Of a stretch of DNA of 49,425 bases, positions 34,036 to 43,800 are shown piece after piece. The notes under the pieces were generated by a model that saw only the letters and a program-made list of their open reading frames with translations, made no database searches and was not told the origin of the DNA. The translations under genes were made by a program, and so were the position numbers. Source of the stretch: M50B103 sp041667565. Its GTDB lineage: Bacteria > Fidelibacterota > Fidelibacteria > Fidelibacterales > Fidelibacteraceae. Within the stretch, counting starts at the first letter, position 1. Each line of letters begins with the position of its first letter. The stretch spans positions 1-49,425 of the forward strand of contig CAZNFT010000009.1 of assembly GCA_964572745.1 (NCBI GenBank). The letters are read 5' to 3'.

Positions 34036-34195
34036 GGTCGATCCACTCCGATATTTGTGCCAATTTCTCCGTAATACGCTTTACCTGATCCTTAGAAAGG
34101 ATCACCGTATCCGAAGAGTCGCCTTGTTTATCCTTTAGGATGCCCAAAGCTTGGTGTAGTTTTTTTTCTAATAATTCAAAAGAGCTTATGTCCAT
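34022..34195 (-). CDS. Small coiled-coil-like protein (57 aa) between pheT and zapA
   Basis: A 57-codon frame starts with an ATG at 34195 that shares one base with the TAA of pheT (TAATG) and ends with a TGA at 34022-34024, inside zapA. Both junctions are typical of translational coupling. The product (MDISSFELLEKKLHQALGI... KRITEKLAQISEWIDHAEV) is mostly helical, with leucine/isoleucine spacing that could form a short coiled coil broken near residues 24-30. FCB genomes often carry a short coiled-coil ORF at this position before zapA, so a division accessory role in the style of ZapB is possible, but this is inference. Confidence 0.75.
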   Translation of the reverse strand: MDISSFELLEKKLHQALGILKDKQGDSSDTVILSKDQVKRITEKLAQISEWIDHAEV

Positions 34196-36585
34196 TACCT
34201 TAGTTGAGCTCCATACTGCTTCTTAAGTCTTTCAAACAATTTATTCATCACATCATCAACTAATTTATCTTTCAAGGTCATTTCATTGGACCTGAATTCT
34301 AAACGAATTGAGAGTGCTTTAACATCATTACCTAATTTTACATCATCAATGTACACATCATATAGGGCAAGGTCAACTAGATATTTGCCCCCATTCTGAT
34401 TTATTTCATTCAGAATTGTCGCAGATTTGCATTTTTTATCCACGACTAAAGACATATCTCTGAAAATGGATGGGAACTGTGGAATTGACGTGTATTGTTT
34501 CCGTGGATTATACCAGTTAAACAGCTTTGTCAGCTGCAGTTCCATAAGCGCAACGGGATATTGTAGTTGCAGTTTTTCAAAATAATCTGCTTTATATTGA
34601 CCTATTTTGCCAACGACGGTTTTACGAATAAGGATATCGTAAAGAATATCAAATTCGTCCCGACTTGTATTTTCTTTCAACTTATAATTAAAATTTAATG
34701 TTGATAGTAACTGTTCCAATACACCTTTCATGTAAAAAAGATCAGCTGCTTTATCTTCGTTTGTCCAGTTCAATCCAAATACAGGTGCTGAACATATCAC
34801 ACCAAGATTATAATGTTCAAGAGCGTTCGTATCGCTATGATCATTTTTTTCAATAACATTCGCCATTTCAAAAAGACGAATATTTGTTCTTTTCTTTAAT
34901 GCGTTTGCACGCAAGGATGAAAGCAAAGGCTGGATCATATCGGCGCGAAGCATATTCATTTCATTGGATAAAGGATTTAAAACACGCAGAGGTGTATAAG
35001 CCCAGATATTCTTGTTTGCCATATCTTCATTGATCAATGAATTATTCACGGCTTCGTGCATGCCCAAACCAACAAAAAAGGATCTTAGGTCTGTCAAGAA
35101 TGGATGAAATTTATCATATTCTTCTGCGACAGAAATCTTCATACGTCCCATTGAAGGTATCTTATCAAGATGCCCAATTCTCAGCACCTCTTCAATAAGG
35201 TCGATCTCGCGATCTACGTCAGGACGAAAAGAAGGGATCTCCACTGTCAATTCATTATCCTTATCTTCAAGAATAAGGAATTCTAATCCCTTGAGTGTTT
35301 TAATACAATCTTCTTTAGAAATCTCAATACCGGTCACGCGTTTTACATGATCAATGCGCAATTTGGCAGTTTTTTTAGAAATAGGCTCCGGATATACATC
35401 TATCATGCCTTTGGCAAGAGTTCCACCGGCTAGTTCCACAAGAAGCGCAGCCAGACGATCCTGAGCATATACAAGGGTTTCATTGGGATCCACACCGCGT
35501 TCAAAGCGTTTAGATGCATCGGTGGATAGTTGTTGTAATTTTGAGCCTTTACGAACCACGGCAGCATCGAAATAAGCCGATTCAATGAGGACATTCACGG
35601 TCTTATCCGATACTCCGGATTCCGTGCCGCCCATGATACCGGCTAAAGCAATAGCTTCTTCAGCATCACAGATCAAAAGGATCTCTTCTGATAGTTCCCG
35701 CTCTTTATGGTCGATAGTTGCAATTTTTTCATCTTTTTCTGCTCGACGGACTTTTATGGTCTGTCCTTTAAGCATATCCAGATCAAAAGTATGTAAAGGA
35801 TGTCCCGTTTCCATTAAAACATAATTAGCGGCATCCACAACATTGTTAATACTTCGTAAACCAAGAGCTTCGAGTCTATCCACCATCCACTTAGGAGAGG
35901 GAGCGATCTTAACATTTTGTACAACACGGGCTGTGTATCTTGGACACGCTTCAATATCAGCGATCTCGATCTTAGCAATATCTGCAATTGCCGGTCCTGT
36001 TTCGTTCAAAGAAAGCGGTATTTTTTTAAATTCTTTGCCATAAATAGCAGCAATTTCGCGTGCTACGCCCCAATGGGACATGGCGTCGGGACGGTTAGCT
36101 GTAATATCAATATCCAAAACCAAAGATGTTTTAAAATATTCTGAAAAGGGAGTTCCAACTGTATGGTCTCCCTCTAAAACCATGATTCCTGTATGATCTT
36201 CACCTATTCCAAGCTCATCTTCTGCACAGATCATTCCCTGAGATGGCTCTCCACGAAGTTTGGCTTTCTTGATAACAAAATCAGGAGTAAGCTGAGTTCC
36301 AACAGTGGCTACCGGCACAAATTGACCGGCATCAACATTGGGCGCACCACAAACAATATTCAGGATCTCGGGAGCACCAACATCGACCTTACAGACAGAT
36401 AGTGAATCAGCATTGGGATGTGCTTTTTTTTCAAGCACCTTACCCACAACAACACCCTTGGGAATACTTTTACCAGCTTCCTTGAGCACGCACTCCAATC
36501 CGGCAATTGTTAGCTTTTCCGCCATTTCTTCCAATGGCATATCAATGTTTACATAATCTTTTAACCAATCTATTGAAACGATCAT
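34195..36585 (-). CDS. pheT: Phenylalanyl-tRNA synthetase beta subunit
   Basis: The 796-residue subunit has the standard order: an EMAP-type tRNA-binding domain (about 40-150, with SLSVCKVDVGAPEILNIVCG), B3/B4 editing domain (about 210-380), B5 domain (about 400-475), catalytic-like domain, and the FDX anticodon-binding domain at the end (PQFPSIFRDMSLVVDKKCK). It forms the alpha2-beta2 enzyme with PheS and clears mis-charged tyrosine. It follows pheS after 15 bp. Confidence 0.97.
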   Translation of the reverse strand: MIVSIDWLKDYVNIDMPLEEMAEKLTIAGLECVLKEAGKSIPKGVVVGKVLEKKAHPNADSLSVCKVDVGAPEILNIVCGAPNVDAGQFVPVATVGTQLTPDFVIKKAKLRGEPSQGMICAEDELGIGEDHTGIMVLEGDHTVGTPFSEYFKTSLVLDIDITANRPDAMSHWGVAREIAAIYGKEFKKIPLSLNETGPAIADIAKIEIADIEACPRYTARVVQNVKIAPSPKWMVDRLEALGLRSINNVVDAANYVLMETGHPLHTFDLDMLKGQTIKVRRAEKDEKIATIDHKERELSEEILLICDAEEAIALAGIMGGTESGVSDKTVNVLIESAYFDAAVVRKGSKLQQLSTDASKRFERGVDPNETLVYAQDRLAALLVELAGGTLAKGMIDVYPEPISKKTAKLRIDHVKRVTGIEISKEDCIKTLKGLEFLILEDKDNELTVEIPSFRPDVDREIDLIEEVLRIGHLDKIPSMGRMKISVAEEYDKFHPFLTDLRSFFVGLGMHEAVNNSLINEDMANKNIWAYTPLRVLNPLSNEMNMLRADMIQPLLSSLRANALKKRTNIRLFEMANVIEKNDHSDTNALEHYNLGVICSAPVFGLNWTNEDKAADLFYMKGVLEQLLSTLNFNYKLKENTSRDEFDILYDILIRKTVVGKIGQYKADYFEKLQLQYPVALMELQLTKLFNWYNPRKQYTSIPQFPSIFRDMSLVVDKKCKSATILNEINQNGGKYLVDLALYDVYIDDVKLGNDVKALSIRLEFRSNEMTLKDKLVDDVMNKLFERLKKQYGAQLR

Positions 36586-36600
36586 TTTATTCTTCCAAAT

Positions 36601-37611
36601 TTAGAACTGTCTTAAAAACTCCACATCATTTTCAAAAAGCAGACGAATATCATTAATGCCTAATCGCATCATAACCATTCGTTCCACACCCAAACCAAAG
36701 GCATAACCCGTATATTTTTCCGTATCGTAATTGACTGCCTTTAAAACATTGGGATCAACCATACCGCAACCCATGATCTCCAGCCATCCTGTATTTTTAC
36801 AGACACGGCAACCTTTACCACCACACAAAAAGCAAGAAACATCAATTTCTGCAGAAGGTTCGGTAAAAGGAAAATAGGATGTGCGGAACTTGATCTTTAC
36901 ATCCTTACCGTAATACATACGGCAAAAGAGCTCGATAGTACCTTTTAAATCCGCAAAGCTAATATCTTCATCTATATACAAACCTTCGATCTGATGGAAA
37001 AGACAATATGAGCGAGCAGAAATGGCTTCATTTCTAAAAACGCGACCCGGTGCAACAATACGCACAGGAGGTTCATGTTTGGTCATATATCGAGTCTGCA
37101 CAGGCGAAGTATGTGTACGTAAAACACCGCCACCTTCGGTATAGAAAGTATCCTGCATATCTCGTGCAGGATGATTTGGCGGAAAATTCAGTGATTCAAA
37201 ATTAAACCAATCAGTTTCAACTTCAGGGCCATAGGCGATATCGAAGCCAAGTCTTTTAAAAATTGACAGCATATCATCTATAGCTTGAGTTAAAGGATGG
37301 CGTGATCCAGTTGCTAAAGAATAGCCGGGCATGGTATAATCAACCCATTTTTCTTTAGTGCTATCGACTGAAAATTCTTTTTCTTTTTCATCAAAAAGAG
37401 ACTGCAGTTTATTTTTGAGTTCATTAAGAGAGCGTCCGACCTCTTTTCTGGATTCCGGAGAAATATCTCCCATCATAGAAAAAAGGCCTGCCACTTTGCC
37501 TTTTCTCCCAAGAAAAGTATTTTTTACTTCCTCTAAAGAGAGTTTATCATTGGCTTGGGCAAGCGCTTCCTCAAACTGCAACTGAACTTGTTCTATCGTT
37601 TCTTTCGTCAT
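36601..37611 (-). CDS. pheS: Phenylalanyl-tRNA synthetase alpha subunit
   Basis: The 336-residue class II catalytic subunit has an N-terminal coiled coil (1-85), motif 2 in PGRVFRNEAISARSY and motif 3 in FGLGVERMVMMRLGI. Between them is a four-cysteine cluster, CFLCGGKGCRVC, seen in many bacterial PheS proteins and possibly zinc-binding. It attaches phenylalanine to tRNA-Phe with PheT. An imperfect inverted repeat (TCCGG/CCGGA, near 37647-37665) lies in the 80-bp gap after rplT; no clear attenuator or leader peptide was found there. Confidence 0.97.
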   Translation of the reverse strand: MTKETIEQVQLQFEEALAQANDKLSLEEVKNTFLGRKGKVAGLFSMMGDISPESRKEVGRSLNELKNKLQSLFDEKEKEFSVDSTKEKWVDYTMPGYSLATGSRHPLTQAIDDMLSIFKRLGFDIAYGPEVETDWFNFESLNFPPNHPARDMQDTFYTEGGGVLRTHTSPVQTRYMTKHEPPVRIVAPGRVFRNEAISARSYCLFHQIEGLYIDEDISFADLKGTIELFCRMYYGKDVKIKFRTSYFPFTEPSAEIDVSCFLCGGKGCRVCKNTGWLEIMGCGMVDPNVLKAVNYDTEKYTGYAFGLGVERMVMMRLGINDIRLLFENDVEFLRQF

Positions 37612-37692
37612 AGTGCAATTTTTTCATATTTATAGGCCATCGTTCCGGCAAAGGACCGGATGGGCATGGTTAATTATATCATTTCAGCTAAA

Positions 37693-38040
37693 TTATTTTT
37701 TTACTGATTCAACCAACTTTGCAAATGCTTCGGGCTGATGAATAGCTAATTCACTCAGCTGTTTACGATTAATCTCCACACCCTTCTCACTCAATAAATG
37801 AATGAAACGAGAGTAGCTTAAACCGTGCTGGCGAACTGCAGCATTGATACGAGTGATCCACAATCTACGGAAATCGCGTTTTTTCTGGCGACGATCGCGG
37901 TATGCGTATGTCCAGCCGCGTTCTACGGCTTCGGAGGCTGTTTTATATAATTTGCGACGAGCACCGAATTGACCCTTGGCCAATTTTACGATTTTCCGGT
38001 GTCTGCGGTGTCTTGGTACTGAACTATTTGATCTAGGCAT
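37693..38040 (-). CDS. rplT: 50S ribosomal protein bL20
   Basis: The 115-residue basic protein matches bL20 throughout: an N-terminal RNA-binding extension (MPRSNSSVPRHRRHRKI), then YAYRDRRQKKRDFRRLWI and INAAVRQHGLSYSRFI. It is needed early in 50S assembly and in many bacteria represses the infC-rpmI-rplT message. A good AAGGAA ribosome binding site precedes it, and it follows rpmI by 24 bp. Confidence 0.98.
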   Translation of the reverse strand: MPRSNSSVPRHRRHRKIVKLAKGQFGARRKLYKTASEAVERGWTYAYRDRRQKKRDFRRLWITRINAAVRQHGLSYSRFIHLLSEKGVEINRKQLSELAIHQPEAFAKLVESVKK

Positions 38041-38064
38041 ATTAAATTCCTTTCAAGTCTGGGC

Positions 38065-38259
38065 TTATATTGCCAACATTTTTTTTACACGTTTCTCATC
38101 AGCTGGCGAAACCACAGTTTGCTGACGTAATTTCCTAACGCGCTTTGTACTTTTTTTCGTCAGAATATGACTTGCATAGGCTTTTTTTCTTTTAATTCTG
38201 CCTGACCCTGTTACTTTGAATCGTTTTGCTGCACCACGATTTGTTTTCATCTTGGGCAT
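38065..38259 (-). CDS. rpmI: 50S ribosomal protein bL35
   Basis: The 64-residue basic protein begins MPKMKTNRGAAKRFKVTGSG and ends VVSPADEKRVKKMLA, the standard bL35 sequence pattern. It lies between infC and rplT with a strong AAGGAG site. Confidence 0.98.
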   Translation of the reverse strand: MPKMKTNRGAAKRFKVTGSGRIKRKKAYASHILTKKSTKRVRKLRQQTVVSPADEKRVKKMLAI

Positions 38260-38268
38260 AATGTCTCC

Positions 38269-38811
38269 TTACTTTTTGGCGGCGAGATAAGCCGTGAGAA
38301 AGCGTCCTTCTTGTTTAGGCGCTCTATCAATTTTTGCAACATCTTCAAGAAGTTTGATTACCTTATCGATGGTATCGCGTCCCATTTCTTGGTGAGCCAT
38401 TTCACGGCCACGAAACATGACTGATATCTTTACCCTATCACCATCTTCAATGAACTCACGAATCTTACGGACCTTGGTCTCAATATCATGAGTATCGGTG
38501 TGAGGGCGAAATCTTACTTCTTTGACGGTAATAACATGCTGCTTTTTTCTGTTTGTCTTCTCGCGCTTTTGTTGCTCGTATTTGAACTTACCGTAATTTA
38601 TGATCTTACATACGGGGGGTTTAGCATTTGGTGAAATCTCCACCAAATCCAAACGTCTTTTCTCAGCTATGTCCAGCGCCTCGCGTATGCCTACGATCCC
38701 TATTAATTCACCATCTTCAGAGATCAATCTGACCTCTTTGGCTCGAATGGCGTCATTTACTCTTGTTGAATCTTCTGTTGACTTTACATTTGGTCTCATT
38801 TGACGTGAAAT
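38269..38811 (-). CDS. infC: Translation initiation factor IF-3 with probable AUU start
   Basis: IF-3 binds the 30S subunit, checks the start codon and prevents premature 50S joining. Both domains are present: N-terminal RVNDAIRAKEVRLISEDGEL and C-terminal KEVRFRPHTDTHDIETK with VMFRGREMAHQEMG. The first ATG (38799) is 17 bases from the Shine-Dalgarno AAGGAG, too far. An in-frame ATT at 38811-38809 is five bases from it, which is the usual infC arrangement in bacteria, where the rare AUU start lets IF-3 limit its own synthesis. With that start the protein has 180 residues, like E. coli IF-3. It heads the infC-rpmI-rplT-pheST run but is separated from thrS by about 8 kb. Confidence 0.93.
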   Translation of the reverse strand: MSRQMRPNVKSTEDSTRVNDAIRAKEVRLISEDGELIGIVGIREALDIAEKRRLDLVEISPNAKPPVCKIINYGKFKYEQQKREKTNRKKQHVITVKEVRFRPHTDTHDIETKVRKIREFIEDGDRVKISVMFRGREMAHQEMGRDTIDKVIKLLEDVAKIDRAPKQEGRFLTAYLAAKK

Positions 38812-38834
38812 AGAAACTCCTTAAGTTATACATC

Positions 38835-38870
38835 AAAAAAATATCACATTCCTCACTACGAGGGATGTGA
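38835..38870 (-). terminator. Attenuator-like hairpin with U tract just upstream of infC
   Basis: On the minus strand TCACATCCCTC (38870-38860) pairs with GAGGAATGTGA (38854-38844) with one mismatch and a five-base loop, followed by TATTTTTTT. It ends 13 bases before the infC ribosome binding site. It can act as a terminator for incoming transcripts or as a leader attenuator of the infC operon. Confidence 0.7.
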
Positions 38871-39206
38871 GCCAAATATATCTAACTAAGTGCCTAAAAT
38901 ACAAGTATTTTTTAAAAAATATTAAATGGCGAGAGAAAGTTTGCTTTCCGAAGCTGTAAGATAGGAGAAGCTGAGCTGGAGCCGGAGCCGGAGGTAAAGA
39001 AAGAGTTGAGAAATAAGTAATGTTTCTCACAATAAATATAAAATTACTCGCACTAATACCAGCATAAATCATAGTTACACTGAGAAACCCACGTTAATAT
39101 TCCTAAATTTATTTACTGTACACTAGTAATTATTAAATTAAAAAAGTATTCCGAGGGCTTATTAAACAGTATTAGAATAATTTATTACGATTAACATTAT
39201 TCTCCA
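38871..39206. other. Spacer upstream of the infC operon
   Basis: This AT-rich 336-bp stretch between the FG-GAP protein gene and infC has no supported ORF. A possible promoter lies at its downstream end (38875-38904). A GC-rich run of GGAGCC repeats (about 38974-38994) stands out from the AT-rich surroundings. Confidence 0.55.
38875..38904 (-). promoter_or_regulatory. Possible promoter for the infC operon
   Basis: On the minus strand TTGTAT (38904-38899) and TATATT (38880-38875) are 18 bases apart. Transcription would begin right at the foot of the hairpin at 38835-38870, which supports an attenuator reading. The boxes are weak matches in AT-rich DNA. Confidence 0.3.
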
Positions 39207-40850
39207 TTATTTAACAAGAAGAGCTTTTTTTACATCCATGCTTTTGTTATTCGCATAAATTACACAAAAATAAATACCTGAATTTAAGTCGGTACCATCA
39301 ATCTTTAAACTATGTTCTCCAGGCAAACATACATCATTATAAATTGTTTTAATTTTTCTCCCCAAGATATTATATAAATCAATCTTAATCTTTACTTGTT
39401 CAAACAATTGAAATTTTATATTTGTTGTTGGATTGAAAGGATTGGGATAGATAGAAATTAACTCATATTGTTCAGGTATAATTTCTTTTATTTCCGTTTT
39501 CACTTCATTATAAGAAAAACAGTAAATATCATAACTTTCATCATTAATTCGCTCTGTAAACAGAACTTTATCATATCCATCACCACAAATATCCCCAATT
39601 ATATAAAACCAGGATCTTTCTCCAAGTGCCCTAATTCCAACGTTACCGTCAAAATAAAAGGAATTTGGAGTAGTGAATTTTACTTGATTATCCAAAACAC
39701 TTGCACCTAAATATCCTTCTATACAATCATCTACCGAATTCCATATAATCCAATCATTATAGCCATCATTATTAATGTCGCCCGGATAAATATTAGCAAT
39801 ATCATTTTGATTATAGTGTAAAGAAAAAGCATTTATATCATTTGCAATTGAAACATTAACTCCTGGAATTTGAGATAATGTGTCCTTATGCCAACATATA
39901 AATGAATTCTGATTTTCCTCAGATATTTGCCCTAAATCTCCATATATTTCACCCACAAAATAGGTATCTACATTCGAAATTATATTGTCAATGCTATCAC
40001 TACCGTAATAAACATATACTACAGAATCCCTTATAATTTTTCCTGTTGGCGGAATACTGATATCATTATATTGCAAGCTAAAATCATCATAACCATCTCC
40101 ATTTACATCCCCCAAAGCTTGTCTTCCGAACCAATTATAAGCAAGTGAATATGGGTGTAATAAGTATTTGGGTGGAACTATAGATGCATCTGGTAGCCAG
40201 GAAAGAGACTCATTACCAAAATATATATTTTGTTTTACAATTTCTTGATATGCTAAATTACTCCTGCTTTTTGTTAAGTACGCTCCACTATATCGCTTGG
40301 GCCCATAAACAAGATCATCATAACCATCTCCATTTATATCACCTGTTTTGGAGAATTCTTCAAAAATAATTTTTTTATTTCCTTCTACGTTCGGTATTAA
40401 GCAGCTGTCATCTGGCACTAGATCAAAGCTATCTCCTCCATGTAATATATAAATAGTTGGATTTTTTAGAAGAATCTGAGTATTTGGATAGTGTTCAACT
40501 CGCATATATGCTAGGTCATCATACCCATCTCCATTAACATCACCAATATTGCCAATTTCACGTGCTTGAAGTTTGTAATCAGCAGTAAAGTCTATTGAAT
40601 CTGATCCCAAATATATAAAAATAGAATCATCAGATAGGAATACGTTCCTATCTCTGTATCTAAATGCCCAGTCGTCAAATCCATCAGCATTAATATCCCC
40701 CAAAGCAACTGGCTTCATTGTTGAGCCGGTTGTTGTTGGGGGAGTATTTGTAAAATGTGCTATAGTATGTAAGGTATCAATAGAATACAATGATGCAGCG
40801 TTAATCATTGTAAAAATCATTATCCAAATTGTTCTCTTCATCGTCTTCAT
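39207..40850 (-). CDS. Secreted FG-GAP repeat protein with type IX-like C-terminal sorting domain
   Basis: The 547-residue protein has a signal peptide (about 1-23) and then six or so FG-GAP/VCBS-type calcium-binding units marked by G(D)(I/V)NGDGYDD (for example GDINADGFDDWAF, GDVNGDGYDDLAY, GDINGDGYDDLVY, GDVNGDGYDDFSL, GDINNDGYNDWII). They are spread over about residues 45-440 and suggest a seven-bladed propeller. The last 80 residues are a sorting domain: SIYPNPFNPTTNIKF, DLYNILGRKIKT, then LNSGIYFCVIY and a final KKALLVK. It should be exported and then secreted or anchored by a type IX-like system. It is 24 bp downstream of the C25 peptidase gene with AAGGAA before its start, so the two form an operon. 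Confidence 0.85.
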   Translation of the reverse strand: MKTMKRTIWIMIFTMINAASLYSIDTLHTIAHFTNTPPTTTGSTMKPVALGDINADGFDDWAFRYRDRNVFLSDDSIFIYLGSDSIDFTADYKLQAREIGNIGDVNGDGYDDLAYMRVEHYPNTQILLKNPTIYILHGGDSFDLVPDDSCLIPNVEGNKKIIFEEFSKTGDINGDGYDDLVYGPKRYSGAYLTKSRSNLAYQEIVKQNIYFGNESLSWLPDASIVPPKYLLHPYSLAYNWFGRQALGDVNGDGYDDFSLQYNDISIPPTGKIIRDSVVYVYYGSDSIDNIISNVDTYFVGEIYGDLGQISEENQNSFICWHKDTLSQIPGVNVSIANDINAFSLHYNQNDIANIYPGDINNDGYNDWIIWNSVDDCIEGYLGASVLDNQVKFTTPNSFYFDGNVGIRALGERSWFYIIGDICGDGYDKVLFTERINDESYDIYCFSYNEVKTEIKEIIPEQYELISIYPNPFNPTTNIKFQLFEQVKIKIDLYNILGRKIKTIYNDVCLPGEHSLKIDGTDLNSGIYFCVIYANNKSMDVKKALLVK

Positions 40851-40874
40851 ATTTTATTCCTTATAGTATTTTAT

Positions 40875-43800
40875 TTACTTAAGCAACATTATCTTTTCCA
40901 CTGCATTATAACTTGAACTATGTAGTTTAATAAAATATACACCACTTGCTAAGTTAATTGCATCGAATCTAATCGAGTAATTCCCTGCAATTTGAGTAGA
41001 ATTAAGCAAAGTTCTTACTTTTCTACCTGAGATATCATAGATATTGATTTTTATCAATGATTCTTCGGGCAAAGAATAAGGAATCGTAATAACAGGATTG
41101 AAGGGATTAGGATAAGGCGCACCAAGTTCAAACACTTCTGGTAAGTCACTTTGAATCAGTCCGCGCTGATCTAACATTTCCTTTAGCAACTCGCTAGCTT
41201 CTGTTCCATCAAATTCATCTATTAATCGTTCTTTACAATTTGAAAGAGCTCTTGATAATGCAGATTTATTTAGATTATCTTTTCTTGTCGAAAGGTATTC
41301 TAATAACTCATATTTATCAAATAAAGCATATGCTGCCGCCTCACTTGAATTTAAATCAACAAATTCTTCAACAGCAGCATCATAATTGTTTAATGCACTT
41401 GTAAAATCTTTTTTCAAAGAGAACTGTGCCGTATTCATACTTTTTGCCATTGCAGATACATATGTATCCGGGTACTTGGTTGATAAACTAATTAATGCAT
41501 CTTCTAACTCGGAGTACGCATCAAGCTTTCTATAACAACCTCGCATTCTATTCATTGACTTCTGGATATATTCAATATCATCATAATATGCATTGTCTTC
41601 TATTAAAGAAATATAAATCTCAGCAGCATCTAAATAGAGAGAATCCCTTTCAAGCCTATACGCCTGATTAAATAGAATTTCATTTTTACTTAAAACTTTC
41701 TTTTTTCCGAAGATAGCAACAATTTCTCCAGCTTGATATGTATAATCAACACTTCCAGATATTGATCTTGAGCTACCCCACCAATTACCTTCAGCCTTAA
41801 TAGTACTTGAATTTGATGAAGTCACATCATAACTTGTAGGATCGCAAAATACATTCCAGCCTGCTTCAACATCCGTATCAATTTCGAACATAGTGCCTAA
41901 ATTGGGAGTAGATGTGGACCCAATGTTAATACAAGATCTCATAGGTGTAGAAAATATATTGTTTTCAGCGCTACTTGCTGGTTTGTGCACAGACCACCAA
42001 TTTTGCAAATCACCAGACGCCGAAGATGAAAAGTATACGCCATATCTACAATCAGAGATATCATTAAACTGTATATTACCATCATAAGACGCACACCAAA
42101 TGGCATCGTATTTAAAATCACTTAGTTCATTATTATTAATATTAACATCACCTCTGGCATAAATCCCTCGTCGCGCATCAGAAATACTGTTACCCGAGAT
42201 AGTGCCATCAGCGTTATAATAACGAACACTATATGAAGAATTACCTTTAATTATACTATTCGTAACTGTACATGAATTACTACCAGTACAATTTGAAGCC
42301 ATAATACCGTAACTATTATTTTCAATTAAACAACTATCAATATCCATTATAGCATATTCACCTCGAATCCCAGAATATGCATTAAATATATGTAGATTGT
42401 CAGCATTAATTTCTCCACCAGAATACACCCGAACACCGTCCCAATATCCAACTCCTCCATCAAGGTCATCAGAATTAAATACTACAGGACAATCTTCAGT
42501 ACCATCAATATTAAGAACACCATACACAGCGAGTTCTTTATCTTTAGCAAATTTTATAGTAGTACCTTTCTTAATGTTGAGTTCACCAGAAGATGATACT
42601 CTTATATCATTTGCAAAAGTATATGCTAAGTTATTACTTAAGGTTACATTACTTGTAATATTACCCAAACCAACCATGGTAATGTATGGTAGTTTATTGT
42701 CTTTTGTTATCACAACGAAAAGTGGACGTTCAGTAGTACTAAAACTATAACTTTGGGCATCGCTAATAAAAAGTGAGTAATCATCAGGATCTTCAGCTGT
42801 CACAGATATGTTACAACCAGCCTCACCAGCATTAACGGTAATGTAAGATGTATTATCAGTAATTGACACACTGGTAAATGCATCTGGAACGTCTGTCCAC
42901 ATTTTTGTTTCTGGACAACCAAAGTTATCATGACTTGCCCAAAGATATTGATCAGATGAATTGGTTTTAGAAATACCTTCCAATACACCCAAATGTTCTG
43001 TACCACCATCATTTAAAAGATTAACAAAATCTTCCATTAACAACAGCGATGTTGGTATCCATCCATATCTTGTATTTCCAAGATATGATATTCCACCATT
43101 ATCCCCATAATTCATATACATTTCGGGAAAACTGCGTGCTCCACCACACATATCAGATACATACCAGCAATTTGAACAACTAATACTATAATGAATACCT
43201 GGATAACCTGCATTGTCTAAATTCTCGAAAGCTCCTCCGACGTCACCAGTACCATCTGACATACTTTCAAAAGTAGTAATTTGGTCATACCAAGATCCAT
43301 TATTAACACCTGGCGAACGCACTGTAATTTGATGCGGTGAGCCATGCCCCATTAAACTAAGAAAACCATAGTCATTGCTATTTAAATGGCTAATAATTGA
43401 TGTACATGTCGGTGAGGTTGGAGTGAGACTATTAAATGAGGGAGATTCCTCCCAAATAGTTGTAGTAAACCCAATAACATCTAATGAGTCTTTAATACGT
43501 TGCGCCCAAAATCCACTTTGCAATTGATCAGCTTGAGAAAGAAATGCTTGTTCAATGTAATCTGGATTTCCTCTACCAGGATCTTGCTCATAAATTAAAA
43601 CTTTTCTAATCCAATTTTTAATCTCACTATCTGAGCTTGCTAACACTCTTCCGACATATATTTCTGGATAAACTTGAAATTCGGAAGTCGAATATCGCAC
43701 TTCACCATAAATACCATCATTATCAGCATCCCAATCAGCATCAAATTCCGAAAAATATAAATCTGCAGGAATTTCACACCATGAATCGACACCATCCCAG

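Noticed and set aside
37646..37666. Attenuator between rplT and pheS
   Set aside because: The inverted repeat is imperfect, has no U tract, and no Phe-rich leader peptide is present.
38833..39072. 79-residue minus-strand ORF upstream of infC
   Set aside because: It overlaps the infC leader hairpin and promoter region, has no ribosome binding site and reads as AT-rich noise.
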